From Cucumis sativus (taxonomy: Eukaryota > Streptophyta > Magnoliopsida > Cucurbitales > Cucurbitaceae), in NCBI RefSeq assembly GCF_000004075.3, contig NC_026657.2:6882001-6946000 (forward strand): 64,000 nucleotides of DNA, read 5' to 3'. The notes under the pieces are model-generated. The model searched no databases, was not told where the DNA came from, and saw only the letters and a program-made list of their open reading frames with translations. Every line of letters begins with the position of its first letter. Positions within the stretch are counted from its first letter, which is position 1. Shown one piece after another: positions 25,927 through 37,804 of this stretch. The translations under genes and the position numbers were made by a program.

Positions 25927-28860
25927 TCAAGCAATTGGGCAATTATAAGATCTGCAAAACTGCAGCAATGCAGATTGATTTGTAGGGTCAAGATACTGAC
26001 TGATGACTTGGGGATATCTCCCAGGAGAAAGACTGGAAAGCTTAGACAAAGATGCTATCAGAAATTGCTTTGGATCCTTAATATCTTTCAGAGGATCATC
26101 CTCCTTCTTCCCTGCATTGTATAGACGAACAAAGCTTGCACTATAACCAACATTTTCAGAAATATCGGGCATCTCTGGCTCCTCATCAACCCTCTCCTGT
26201 TCAGGTCGAGAAAGAAGGGTAACAATGCTATCCAGCATTTTCCCCCAGTCTTCAACAAATGCAGGATCCAAAAGTGCTGGACACTCACAGATAAGTCTGG
26301 TTGAAGCAACTGCAGTTAACTTAAGTTCAATGGCCCCAGTTATTAATTTAAGATTAGGGATCCAAAACTGTCTCAAGATCTGGATAAATATGCCATTCTG
26401 AACACTGTTGATAGTATCCAAAAGATTCTTTTGACCATGTTTAACAAGAAAAAGGGACATGAAAATCAAAAGTGATTTGATGAACTTTACTGTCCGTCTA
26501 CTTTGGAGCTGTCCAAAAAGAACAGCCCAGATGTGGCCAATGTACTGTTCAATCACACTGTACTCAAGAGAATCGATAACAGTGTTGAGCACATAAAAGC
26601 CTTGCTCTGCAGTGCTTGGAGATGAGACTAGATTACTAAATATTCCAAGAACCTGACTCAGGCGCCCAACTTGATTAAGTTCATGAGGTGCCTTTTGAAG
26701 GAAAGCCTGAAGTAACCGTACAAGTGCAGGGACATTAGAGGCTCTTTTCCAAGATTCAGGCGACAGTAGGATCTCAAAAATCTGAACATAGCTTGCTGGA
26801 ATAGGAGGATTATTCAATTCAACAAGTTGTGCTAACAGTTGAAAAGCATAAGGGAAGAACTCCGTAACATCATTGGCTAGAATCATTTGAAGGCTGGGAA
26901 ATAGGTTTGTCTCAAAATGTGATATTAAAGAGGGATCCCTTTCACAAGCCCTTCTAATCAGAAGGGCCACAGATTCAAACATATAGTGGTTAAAAACGGG
27001 ATTTTTGGGGTTTCTGCACACTTCATTCAAAATAGAAGTCAACCCGACAATGCATGGTCCAGCAACTTCACGAGATATGTCAGCAACACCAAGAACTCTC
27101 ATTATACACTTCATAATGTATTGGTTCTCTTCAGATTCGGGAAACTTAAAGGCATTAAAGAGTTTAGTCATCATCTCAGGAAAAATCGGAGCTATATCCA
27201 GAGAGCTATACCTGGCCACACCTGAATCCTCCTTGACCAGCAATAATTTTTCAATACAAATTGCGGCATAGGAATGAACCACATTTGACTCAGAACCAAG
27301 GAATCGAACCAAATCAGGAAACATTTGTAAGGCAATAGGTTTTGATATCAGATTACGGAACACAGCAAGGAACTTGAGCGCCCCTGCCTTGAGCATTGGT
27401 AGACCATTAACATCAGAATTTTTCAGTTCTGGAATGATTACTGAACCAAAGAAATTTTGAACATCTATAAGATCGGTGGAAACAGAAGAGCCCCCAGCTT
27501 TCTTTGTGGAAAGTGAAACAACCAAATATATCGCACAATCTTTATCTTTCCAATTCAGAGCAGGATTTAGCCCAAATGAATTGAGTAAGTTTTGAATCTG
27601 AGAGGATACCATGTCTGTCACCTGTTTTTTGTAATTGGTTGCAATTCCTTTGAGAAGCTCACAAGCTATCCTCCTCCTAGTATCCAAATCGCTACCTTCC
27701 ATGTCCCTCCTAATGAATTCTACATAGTTCATATCAAATAGTTCCTCATCTTCGTCCCTCAGCCTTACATTGGGAATTACTATGCTCTTACAAATCTCAG
27801 GTATCACTCCCTCGCCAGCAAATAAAGTGTGGTGTACACTCGTGCTAACAGTAGTCAAAAACTTCATTGCTGTAACAGCCAGCTGGTCTCGGCTTGACGA
27901 CTGAGATACGTTCCCCAGTAAGCCCCAAACTGCTAGAGCAAAATCATTTAAGTACCCCTGGAACTCTTCTTCATTCTTTTCCATATAAAGATTAATATTC
28001 TCGCAAACTGCAGCACGAAGCTCATCAACCAGAGCAACCCCATCGGTGCCACTGTTTTCAAGCGCAGGATAATTCATAGTTAGATATTTCCGGAATTCAC
28101 CCATCCATTCTTTCATATGATCCTCGAAGAACTCGGGAAGCTCTTGAAAATTCAACGAGAAAAAAATTCTACAACAAAGCCTCTGGGACTCAAACAATGG
28201 CCGTAAGGTGGCCGCCAATGCGCCCGAGCTCACCGCAGAATCAATTAAAGCAGCAGTTTTAAGAAAAATTTCTAATAAGGGTGCGGCAAAATTGTCCAGA
28301 CAATACTTCAAGTCAAGCAAAAGATCATTGGTTTTATATTGATACCGAAACTTTTTAAATATAGAATTTGCAGTACCAAGAATACCGTTAACAGATGCAT
28401 AATCGGAAGCCTGACACGCCTTCTGCAGACTTACAACGAGCTCCGGGAGCAAAGAAGGCCACGATTTCGGAAAGTCGTGTTTGCTAATCAAAGCCAAAGC
28501 CTCGCTCAGCTGACTCTGGATTCGTTGAGTAGAGGATAGCATAAGCGGTACAATTAGGGCTTTAATTTGTTCCTTCTCAGAATCGGGAATCGGACCCAAG
28601 GGAGAAGCATTTGACTCGTCGGGCGCTCCAGGTGCCCATCGAACCCGTAAATGGTTTTTGAAGTTGACGGCGGCGGCTTGACGGATCTGTTCATCGACAG
28701 ATGGTTCAGCGACGAGACGAAGAACAGCAAGACCGTAGTTGGGACGGTCGGCGGCTTCAGCAAGAGAAGCTTCAGCACTGCGGCGGGGGCCAGGGGCTGG
28801 AGAAAGAGTGTGAAGAAAACACTGAGAGAGAAGCTGTAGGGTTTCTGGGTTCCACTCCAT
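25927..28860 (-). CDS. CAS: Exportin-2 (CAS/CSE1), importin-alpha re-exporter, intronless CDS
   Basis: One uninterrupted frame of 977 aa from [20 protein letters not shown] to a C-terminus ending SYNCPIA. The family uses RanGTP to export importin-alpha from nucleus to cytoplasm and is built of HEAT repeats. An importin-beta N-terminal-type region occupies about residues 25-100 ([20 protein letters not shown], then [18 protein letters not shown]). The CSE1 core follows ([11 protein letters not shown], then [10 protein letters not shown] near 260-270), then the CAS/CSE C-terminal region. Length matches the roughly 970 aa usual in plants and yeast. No premature stops or frameshifts are visible, so this is an active gene although its neighbours are intron-rich. 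A 3'UTR intron probably starts right after the stop. Confidence 0.96.
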   Translation of the reverse strand: MEWNPETLQLLSQCFLHTLSPAPGPRRSAEASLAEAADRPNYGLAVLRLVAEPSVDEQIRQAAAVNFKNHLRVRWAPGAPDESNASPLGPIPDSEKEQIKALIVPLMLSSTQRIQSQLSEALALISKHDFPKSWPSLLPELVVSLQKACQASDYASVNGILGTANSIFKKFRYQYKTNDLLLDLKYCLDNFAAPLLEIFLKTAALIDSAVSSGALAATLRPLFESQRLCCRIFFSLNFQELPEFFEDHMKEWMGEFRKYLTMNYPALENSGTDGVALVDELRAAVCENINLYMEKNEEEFQGYLNDFALAVWGLLGNVSQSSSRDQLAVTAMKFLTTVSTSVHHTLFAGEGVIPEICKSIVIPNVRLRDEDEELFDMNYVEFIRRDMEGSDLDTRRRIACELLKGIATNYKKQVTDMVSSQIQNLLNSFGLNPALNWKDKDCAIYLVVSLSTKKAGGSSVSTDLIDVQNFFGSVIIPELKNSDVNGLPMLKAGALKFLAVFRNLISKPIALQMFPDLVRFLGSESNVVHSYAAICIEKLLLVKEDSGVARYSSLDIAPIFPEMMTKLFNAFKFPESEENQYIMKCIMRVLGVADISREVAGPCIVGLTSILNEVCRNPKNPVFNHYMFESVALLIRRACERDPSLISHFETNLFPSLQMILANDVTEFFPYAFQLLAQLVELNNPPIPASYVQIFEILLSPESWKRASNVPALVRLLQAFLQKAPHELNQVGRLSQVLGIFSNLVSSPSTAEQGFYVLNTVIDSLEYSVIEQYIGHIWAVLFGQLQSRRTVKFIKSLLIFMSLFLVKHGQKNLLDTINSVQNGIFIQILRQFWIPNLKLITGAIELKLTAVASTRLICECPALLDPAFVEDWGKMLDSIVTLLSRPEQERVDEEPEMPDISENVGYSASFVRLYNAGKKEDDPLKDIKDPKQFLIASLSKLSSLSPGRYPQVISQYLDPTNQSALLQFCRSYNCPIA

Positions 28861-29774
28861 TGCGCGGAAAAAGGAATGGGGAACCCAAATCTAGAGGTGA
28901 GATTGGTTTAAGATGGGAGTGTGCAAGGGATTGGTGAATTTTGAGAGCGATGATTCAACTTGAAGGTGGATTTTGAAATGGAAGAGGAAATGGAAGAAGA
29001 GAATCGAAAGTCGAAAGTCGAAAGGGGCCGTTTCTGAGGAGGGAAAGTTTGGGCTGGGTGGGTTTTAGAGGTTTTTCATCTTCTAACAACCAACAATTTT
29101 CAACTTTTATGGTAATGCCTTCGTTTTTAAATTACTTTTACACAGCTTCACTCTTACATTCTCTTCTCACATTTACCCTAAAGTACTTTTACCACCATTT
29201 ATTCAATAACACCTTAACTTTTAAACTCAGTTCAATACCACACATATCTCCAGAAATAAAATAGAATTGTGCTTTCCAATATATTATATTGAATACTCAA
29301 CTTCCACTTTATTCATCGTTAGGTTGATTGATCAATAATTGGTTGGAGAGTTGAAATGAAGAAAGCATAGCTGCACAAAATTGTTGATTATTTCATTAGT
29401 AGGTTTACTTAGAAATGTGTTGTAGTGAAGTAATTTATCAACACTAATCTTAGGTCGACTGGTATAAGTATGTTGCACTAAACACCTCAAAACAAAAATT
29501 ACAACGAATGTTGTCAAAGATAGTCTACTTAGGTGTGATGAAACTAAAACATAATAATACAAAATCGTCTTAATTTGACTAAATGGTTGCAAGTATTGTT
29601 TAGTCAATGTGATCGTGTGTTATTTGTTTCGAACTGTAGCATATCATTTAATGGATAATCTATAATAGCTTAATCTAAATCTTGCTACATCTAAAAATTA
29701 GTTTGTATTGTGCTTTTTCTGCCCATAGTTAAATTAATACAAATTTTTGAAACAAAACGGGGTGGGACCTGACC
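28861..29774. other. Exportin-2 promoter/5'UTR and spacer
   Basis: About 28861-29050 is purine-rich on the plus strand and contains TCGAAAG repeated in tandem near 29005-29020. It is the likely 5'UTR and core promoter of the minus-strand exportin-2 gene. From about 29100 onward the sequence is AT-rich with no gene seen. Confidence 0.45.
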
Positions 29775-29952
29775 GGCCCATAACAACTAAGGGAAATCAT
29801 TTATTCTCAGATGGGCCAACCAGTGTACTCATGATCTACATTGTACTGAATAAATGGGCCTTGCCTTCAAGCCCGATAACGGATTCGATAAGACATTAGA
29901 CGGTATCTAAACTGCGCTATTGAAACCAAAGGCCCAACCCAGACAGTGGGCC
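29775..29952. promoter_or_regulatory. Cluster of five site II motifs (TGGGCC/GGCCCA)
   Basis: GGCCCA or TGGGCC occurs at 29775-29780, 29812-29817, 29855-29860, 29931-29936 and 29947-29952, within 178 bases of locally GC-richer sequence surrounded by AT-rich DNA. TGGGCY (site II) elements are known TCP-bound promoter motifs of housekeeping and cell-cycle genes. The nearest annotated start is exportin-2, about 0.9 kb away on the minus strand. It could be a distal exportin-2 element or the promoter of an unrecognised transcript. Confidence 0.55.
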
Positions 29953-30187
29953 GTGAATCCTGGTTACATTTTCAAGCCTCACAAAATATAGACAGGGAAT
30001 GAGAACCAAATATCGGAATAAAGCATTATATGTATGGACTAGAAAAAAGTATCATATTTATCATTTCAAAAAAGATTTATAAATGTTTTAGTTGATTATA
30101 ATGTATTAGAATGGGATGGGGAGGAGAGTTAAAAGGTGTGGGGGAAAATGGTAATTAAAAAGGAAGTATATATGAGAGAGTAATGAG

Positions 30188-30281
30188 GTGAACCGCGTAA
30201 TGTGGGGTCTAGCTTTGTTAATTACCATCTTAACCACGCAACCTGGTACGTCCTCTCCTACTTCTACCACGTGAACCGCGT
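30188..30281. promoter_or_regulatory. Repeated GTGAACCGCGT motif with a G-box
   Basis: The 11-mer GTGAACCGCGT occurs twice, at 30188-30198 and 30271-30281. The second copy overlaps a CACGTG (30268-30273) and is embedded in a near-palindrome, CCACGTGAACCGCGTGG. This is a candidate regulatory site; the protein bound is not known. Confidence 0.4.
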
Positions 30282-31019
30282 GGTCTTTTTCTTCTCCATG
30301 ATAATTATTATTATTAATAAAAACTCTATTTTCCTTTTTTTAAAAAAAAAAAAGAAAAAACCACCGCTTTTGTTGTATATTTCAATTATTTACTCTTTCC
30401 TATTTCCTTCTTTTTAACAAACTTTATTATTGGTTGATTCATAAGTTTCCCATTTTTTTTAATTTTGTCTATTTAATTAATCCTTTTTGTTTAAGAAATT
30501 ATAATAATAAATTTATTCTAATTTAATATTTTCCTCCACGTCATCCTAATTCGTATATAATTTATAATTTGTTTAAAACACCACATTTTATATAGAATTA
30601 ATAACTTTTATCTTTTTAAATAAATAATACGAATTTATTAAAGTTAAAATATGATTAGATGAACACACTTTTAAATAGTTATTTTACCGTTGTTACTACT
30701 TTTTAACAACAATCAATTACATCTACAAAATTTGAATAATAATTAGTATAAACATTAGTTGAATTGAGTTTTAACTTCTTTTTAATTATTAAAATGATAA
30801 AAATGTGTTAATTGAAACAAATAAATCATCGCTCCAAAGATAAAATAAAATGAAAAAATAGTCCAAAAATGAATAAAATTAAAATGAAAAATCAAATTTT
30901 ATATAGTATATAACGTTACTTAATATTAAAATAAAAAATTTAAAATAAGTGCTTCTTACTAAATATATATATATATATTTTTTTTAATAATAAGAAAAGA
31001 GAAGGTGCATAATGTAATT

Positions 31020-32366
31020 AAGGAGAGGGGCCCGGGGATTTGTTTTTATCCGTTGGGTACCACGTGAAGGGGCAGTTGGTTTTATTTTGGCGCTCACGCT
31101 TTAACCCTCTTAAACCAACCGCACCCCAATAAAATCCTTAAAACTACCCCTTCCCTCCAATCACCATCCGAAACCTGTCCTCCTCTTTATCTCTATTTCT
31201 CTTCTTTTCCTCCTCTCTTTTTTATTTTTATTTTTTAAACAAAATTAATAAATTTAAGATTTATTTAAAAAGTATAGACTAAAATCAAATAGGTAAATAT
31301 ATACGCTTTATAAAGTTATCTCATGCCTATAATGTGAATTACTTGACATAAAAGTTAGTTGGCGTTTTCATTTTATTTAACATATTCAAAGAAATATGAC
31401 TAATCCCATCCTTTCTTTTTTTACATATAGTTTAACATGTCTCTCACACATGCATGTCTTTTTGCATTGGATGTTCAATTATTATAGTCCTGGAAGCTTT
31501 CCATAATTGGAAGAAAAGTATTATAAAGATGGATAGAAATAAGTTAGATTGGCGTTGAATAAATTAGCAAGATATTGTATAAAAGATGAGGATCTCACGT
31601 ACATTTGGATACTTATTTATTTGTTTGTTACAGTTGTTTTGTTCTGAGGTGGATAGTTGAACCTTTCTTCTTTATCATTGAGTTAATTAGCTTATTGTTT
31701 ATCGTAAGAAATCGTTTAGATTTTTGTAATTTTGAAAATGAACAGATTCACTCAAAAAATAAAACATATTTTAGAATAGGTCAATAACATTTTAGAAAAA
31801 TGATTTATAGGAAAGGAAAAAAGAGAAGTGATTTTAGAAAAAGGAAAGAAATTGAATGCAGGTCACGTGGTGGACTCACGCAAGCTGCAGCTCCTCGAAG
31901 CGTGTTGAAAATCACGTGTTAATCACGAGCAACACCGTGTTAATGATGGTGAATAATAATTAGTTTTCAATTATTATTTCTTCTTTCCTAAATCAATGCG
32001 TGTGTGTGGGTGCAGAGAAATGGTATGCTATCCGTTTGTTCGAAAAAAAAGAAAAGCCTACGGACTCCTCCACTCTGATTAAGCCACGTCATTCAGGTCC
32101 CACTATACTCGAGACACGTGGACGGCATGCACTGTGTAAAACGTGTTCGTTTAGTTTCTGTGACTAAGCCGCCTTCATCGCGTGAACTTCCTTAGCTGGC
32201 CCGCGTGATCAGTCTAAATCCTCCTTTTCTTCTCTTCTTCTTTTCTTTTGCTCTTAGTCGGTCACTCGCGATATAGGTGCGTCAACTTTACCTTCACGCG
32301 CTTTGCTTTGTAGCCACGACGCTGTGACCTAAACCTTCTTTTCACTTCCCCCTTCGCCTTTATAAA
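31020..32366 (+). promoter_or_regulatory. G-box-rich promoter-like island with TATA box
   Basis: Four CACGTG G-boxes lie at 31061-31066, 31864-31869, 31913-31918 and 32115-32120, the last three within 257 bases. Also present are TTTTGGCGC (about 31088), a match to the E2F consensus, and CAGTTGG/CCAACCG MYB-like sites (about 31073 and 31117). A TATAAA at 32361-32366 follows a C/T-rich stretch. G-boxes bind bHLH and bZIP factors, including MYC/JAM proteins and ABA-response bZIPs. No open frame of any size follows the TATA box. It may be a distal control region of the bHLH gene 5.4 kb downstream or the promoter of a non-coding RNA. Confidence 0.5.
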
Positions 32367-35300
32367 CCACTTTGGTCCACCACTAGCGACATGTTTTAAA
32401 CCCCCACATTGCAAAATATACCTTCCTTCTTTCTTTCTTTATTTTTTCTCTAAATTCAAATTTAATCTTCTTTTCTACTCTCAACCACCCATTATTAACC
32501 ACTCCATTACTTGAGCTATGTTTTCGTTGACAACAATACATTAATCTAAAGTTTACCTAAAACCTGTAGAGAAGAGAGAAATGATCATGTTTATTCGTTT
32601 GTGGTCTTTGTAAAATGTGTCTTTTTTATGCATTTGTACAAAATGTTCGTGTATCCAATCTAAATTTATATTTATATGTGTTATTTTTTTAATACAAAAT
32701 AGAGATGGATAAAAAACAGTCAAATAAATTAAAATATTCACAAAGTAGATTAAAACTTTTAAACTCTATCACTAATAACAAATGATAAACTTTTATCATT
32801 AACTATAATGTCACTGATAGAATAATATAACTGACTATCAAATATTTGTTATTGATATAATCTGAAATTTTAGTATACTTATAAATATTTTGTCAAATTT
32901 GCTATTTTTGTCATTTTATTTGTAATATATTAATATATAGTAACATTTTCTTTAAAGTTGTAAATATAATAAATATGTTTGAGTATAACGATGATATGAA
33001 TGTATCATTAATAGACTTTGCTACGTTTGTAATTTTTAAAAAACATTGTTATACATTTGTTTATTCTCTAACATCACAATCGATTATAATTTTTCTATTA
33101 AAATATGCAAATTTATATCTATGTGTGTGTTTTTTTTAGTTCAATTTAGTGAATTGCAAGAGTGAGCATGATAAAACTGAAAAATAAGTCAATCGGTCAA
33201 AGCTAATTAAATCAAATACATATGATTAATGATAATGAAAGATTTTGATCGCATTGATTTGAAAAGTAATCAAAATCAACGATGTTAGTAAAATAATCAT
33301 CCATCATCATAGTTGATTTAAACTTTTCTAAATCGACCCTGCCGTTTAAAAGTCAAACTAAGTGATGCTCACACATGGTAATATCATTAACTTGTTAGAG
33401 TTAAAACAATATAGGAACAATGTTATTAACTTTTCTCCTTTTTTCTTTTTTTTTTTTTTGTTTGTATGGGTGAAAAATCTAGAGGAAAGATAAAGTTGAT
33501 TTAATATTGATTAAACCAATTTCCAATACTAATTTAATTTCTTAATGACAACTGCTAAGTTTGATGGGAATAATAATAAATTAATAGAAAATACATGTGC
33601 AACATGTTAGGGTTTTCTTTATAATGATAAGCATTTCCTGTATTAAAATTATTTTGTCTTCAATAAATGATTTGACCATTTGAGTTGTCACCCTCTAACT
33701 TAGCAACGCATTCAAAATTAACACTCTACTCTATTGCTTCATCAACATATGTTTAATATTTAAACCTTTTTGAACAATTCTTTCACATTTATATAAAATT
33801 TCACTTTTTTTACTTCAATAATCCACCACAATTTATAAAATCTACTCTTAACTAATTGATTGGTCCTTACTCATTAATTTTATTAAAAATATCGATTTCA
33901 ATCGATGGATGATCACCCTATTTAACATATCGTGATAAGAACTCAATTATTGAAATATAACAAAAATATATATATATATATACAAACATTACAAATTAAA
34001 TTAGTTGACTTATATTGTCGTTGCCTAGAAATAATAAAAAGAATATGTTAATTATATGGATAAACTAAAGTATTTCGATATTAATGTTTTATGTTATTAA
34101 AACTATTAATCATGTGGAAAATATAGAACGTGCTCTGAGTTCGGCCAATGGATTTGACTCTTTACTATACACCATTTTAATCCTCCAATTACATTTGAAC
34201 ACGTAGCAGTTCTCTTCCATTTACTTTACAACTCCACTAAACAACATTTGTCCATATTATCTCCTTCTTAATAGATTATTATCTTTTTCCGTCAAAATAT
34301 CTCGAGATATTAGATGTTTGATTTTGAATTTTTCGTTATAATATTGTTCATTAGATTTTCATATGATAGAGAGGATCTAGTCGTATACGTTTTTTCAATG
34401 ATAGAAAATAAGTCAAATTTAGAACAAGATAGATAACGTATGAACACAGTAACTTTTTGTTTATAATTATAATTATATCTAATAGTTTGATTACTCCATT
34501 TTGCTGTTAACATTTATGTTATTGCATTTTCTTAAAACGTTTTTTTTTGTGTGTTATTTAATGACATTTAATAATAGAAATTGGAAGCCATTTCATTTCC
34601 AAAATTCAATAATTAGAATTGCTTTTTCCTTTTTAATAAAAATAAACACATCAATTGATTCTATGCACAATAACTATAAAAACAAAACCAATTAGTCCAT
34701 ATCTCAACCCACATTTAAATCACTTTTAAAACTGTGCCACACAATATATATCATAAAGTCCTAAAAATAAAAATAAAAAGCTTTCTTTTATGAATACATA
34801 AATTATATTCAATGAATTAAACAAATAAGAGCCATAGAAAAACAAGTTAAAAAAATTACACAGCTTGTACCTTTTATTTTATTATTTTGTTTTTAGCTCA
34901 ACAAAAAAAAAATAATAACAATAAAAACACGTGTTCTCAAATTACGTTTCGTTCTGACCAATTACATAGACTAAATACGTTACAATGTATATGACACAAT
35001 TTTAAATACAAATATACATATCTAAGATTAACACAAATAAAATTGTTTAAAATAAACATACTAATACAAAACAATCGATTAAATGACCTAATATCAAATT
35101 CATTAATATTGTCATATTCTTCCATCGTCATAAATGTCAATTAGTCGATCTATCTTTATCATTTGTTGTGATTTATTAAAATGTTGTTATTAGAGTTGGA
35201 TGTAGCGAAAAAGGAGATGGATAGTGATTAGTAAGAAGCAACTGGTAGAAAAGAAAAAAAAGTATGTATAGGAAGTTTGATTTGTTAATTTCACTCGGAA

Positions 35301-37100
35301 ACAAAGGGTGCAAACATTGGTATGAAATTAAAAAAGTAAATGAAAACTGTATACAATAGTATTTAGAAGTAGAGACATAGTTAAGTATAGAAGAGAAAGA
35401 GAGAGAGAGAGAGAGGGGTTTTAATTTGGTGAGGAATCGCTTTCGAAGGGGTTAGCTTAGATTCTACTCCATTAAAAGGGGCGGGGCGGGGGGGAAGATT
35501 AGATGAGTCATTAAAAACAAACGTGACCACTTCCCTTCGCCATTCAACCATTCAGTTCATGCTTTTTGAGACACGTATCTTCCTCAACCTTTATTATAAC
35601 CTCAAACCCACCAAATTTATACCCTTTCTTTCTTTTTCTTTTCTTTCTTTAACACTCCCAATATCCTCTCTCTCTCTCTTTTTTTTTTCTCTACTTTCAA
35701 ATACGTCGTTGTCCCGACGTTTATCAAACCTTAATCTTCTTTCTAATTTGCTTTTACCTTAATTTTAATTCATTCACTCATTAATATCCCCCCACCTTTT
35801 ATGTTTTCTCAATTATTACACTTCTTTTTTAAATAAATCAATACTTTTTATCATTTGGGGTATTATTATGTAAAACATTCTAACGAAATTAAAATTAACA
35901 ATAAGCATGAATTAATAAAGTTTCACTGTTATTCTAAAAGCAGTCAAACCAAAAATTATTTCAAGCTTTACTATCTTTAGCAATTAACTAATCACTTGGG
36001 TAGTTTCTAAATTAAAATCAAAACATATTTTTAATGTCTTAAAATGGATTTTGAACACCTTTAACAAAAACTCAAATTCTTTTAATAAGTAAAGGCTATT
36101 TCTTTCTAGAAGATATGAGATTGAACTTTAATTGATTTAAAAGTATCAATTCAAATAATTACTTAAGATTTCATTTCAATATTGATATTATATTGCATAA
36201 ATTTTCACGTATATAAAATTTATTTTAGTGTATATTAAAAATACATGCATAAGAGATGGTAATTGGAAAAGAAGTACACAATAATCATTTTTTATGGTAA
36301 AAGTGATTTATTTAAATAATTTAGTTGATTTAAAATAAAGTTAATGAAACTATATATGTGGCTAACATAAATTCAAATCGGTTAACTGGTAAAATTAAAA
36401 TTAATTATAATTATAATCTATGGTTTAAATGGATATAATAAAAATTAGGAGTTTTTTTTTTTAAATAATAAAAAGTACAAACTATTTCCACTATATATAA
36501 TATATATAAAAAAAAGAGTAGATTTTGTCTTGTTTTTGGTTTTTTTGAAACGTTTATAATAACTTCAACTGTAGATTTTCTGTTGCGGGAGTGGTTAGAA
36601 AGGAAAAGTATATATATTATTATTTTAATTTAGAAAACTAAAATAAAATTAATAGTAGTAGGGGCAAAAGCGTAAATAGAGGAAACTAGGGTTTAAAAGG
36701 TCACATGTTGTGCATGGTTTGCGAGTAATTGCGAGCGACTATTAAACATGAGGCTCACGAGACGATTTTTATCGTCCAAATAAAAATGAAAAGAAAAACA
36801 TTTTTTAATTAATTTTTTAATACGAAAGAAAGGGGAAGAAGATTTTAGAGAAAAGAAAGAAAGAAAGAGAGGATAAGAATAAGAAGAAGAAATTAAGAAT
36901 TGAGGAAATATTATGTATTTATTAAAGAGAAAAAGAAAAAAAAGAAGAAGAAGGAATATTGTGTGAAATGAATTAAAAGAAATCTCAGGTGGCGGTGAGG
37001 AGAGAAACGGGCACAACATAATTGCCGACTAGTTCTCAAAGTCGGAACCAAATATATCCAATCCAGGTTGAACCATGGTTAATATTTGACTTATGGTATA

Positions 37101-37804
37101 ATTGATAAATAGTTAACCGTGGTTAGAGGGTGGGGGGGGGATTGGTGTTGCTCGTGTAGAATAAGGAGCGGCAGAGAAACCCATTTCTCATTTGTCTCGT
37201 CTTTCTCGTTTTTCATTTTCCGTTTTCATATATAATTTTATTTTTTTGGTTTCACTTCACCGTTCTGGAAAACAGAGAAAGAAAAGAGGCCATTGCTTTT
37301 TTTCTCTCTTTCTCTCTTTCGTTTATTTTGTCGCGTGAAATAACTGCTTCTTTGGTTTCCAAGAAAAAAAATCTTTTTTCTCCTCGATTCACCCTGTCGC
37401 TTTCCTGGGAATGTTTATAGCCTTCCAACTTTCTTTCCCTCTTCCCTTATCTCACCATCTTCTTTTCAGCACATTTCGCATGCCAAGTACCGGTCGGTTC
37501 TCTATCTTTATCTCTATATTTCCTCTTTCCTCGGTCTTTGGGTGATTCTTTTCTTTCTTTGTATTGGGTTTTGTTTTTTTCTTATCTGGGTTTTTGTTAA
37601 TTTTTAAGCTAATTTTTGAGATCTAGATAATGTTTTGGAGATAGTTTTGTTGGTAGAGTATTGATTCTGTTGGGGGTATTTGATAATGGTTTGAGGAATT
37701 CTTGAGTTTTTGGACTTAGATTTGATCTGGGGTCTTGTAATTTTGAAGGCTGTGGGTGTGTGTGATTGAGATTGTATTCTGGTTTTGTGGAGGTGTTTCT
37801 AGAG
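37101..37804 (+). promoter_or_regulatory. Proximal promoter and 5' leader of the bHLH gene
   Basis: CT-rich sequence (about 37280-37400) typical of plant leaders precedes the start codon. If the leader is unspliced it carries several upstream ATGs, including a 44-codon uORF at 37411-37545 and very short ones at about 37629 and 37685. The transcription start and any leader intron cannot be fixed from sequence. Confidence 0.45.

Larger units (their letters stand above)
29953..37100. other. Long AT-rich intergenic region
   Basis: Apart from promoter-like islands at about 30.2 and 31.0-32.4 kb, this is AT-rich sequence with homopolymer and TA runs (for example 30964-30980 and 33966-33982) and no gene. 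At 32750-32830 a degenerate hairpin (CTATCACTAATAAC against GTCACTGATAGA) resembles small AT-rich MITEs that I recall as frequent in cucurbit DNA. Confidence 0.5.

Noticed and set aside
32391..32550. A protein gene starting after the orphan TATA box
   Set aside because: The ATGs here (about 32391 and 32518) hit stops within 2-9 codons.
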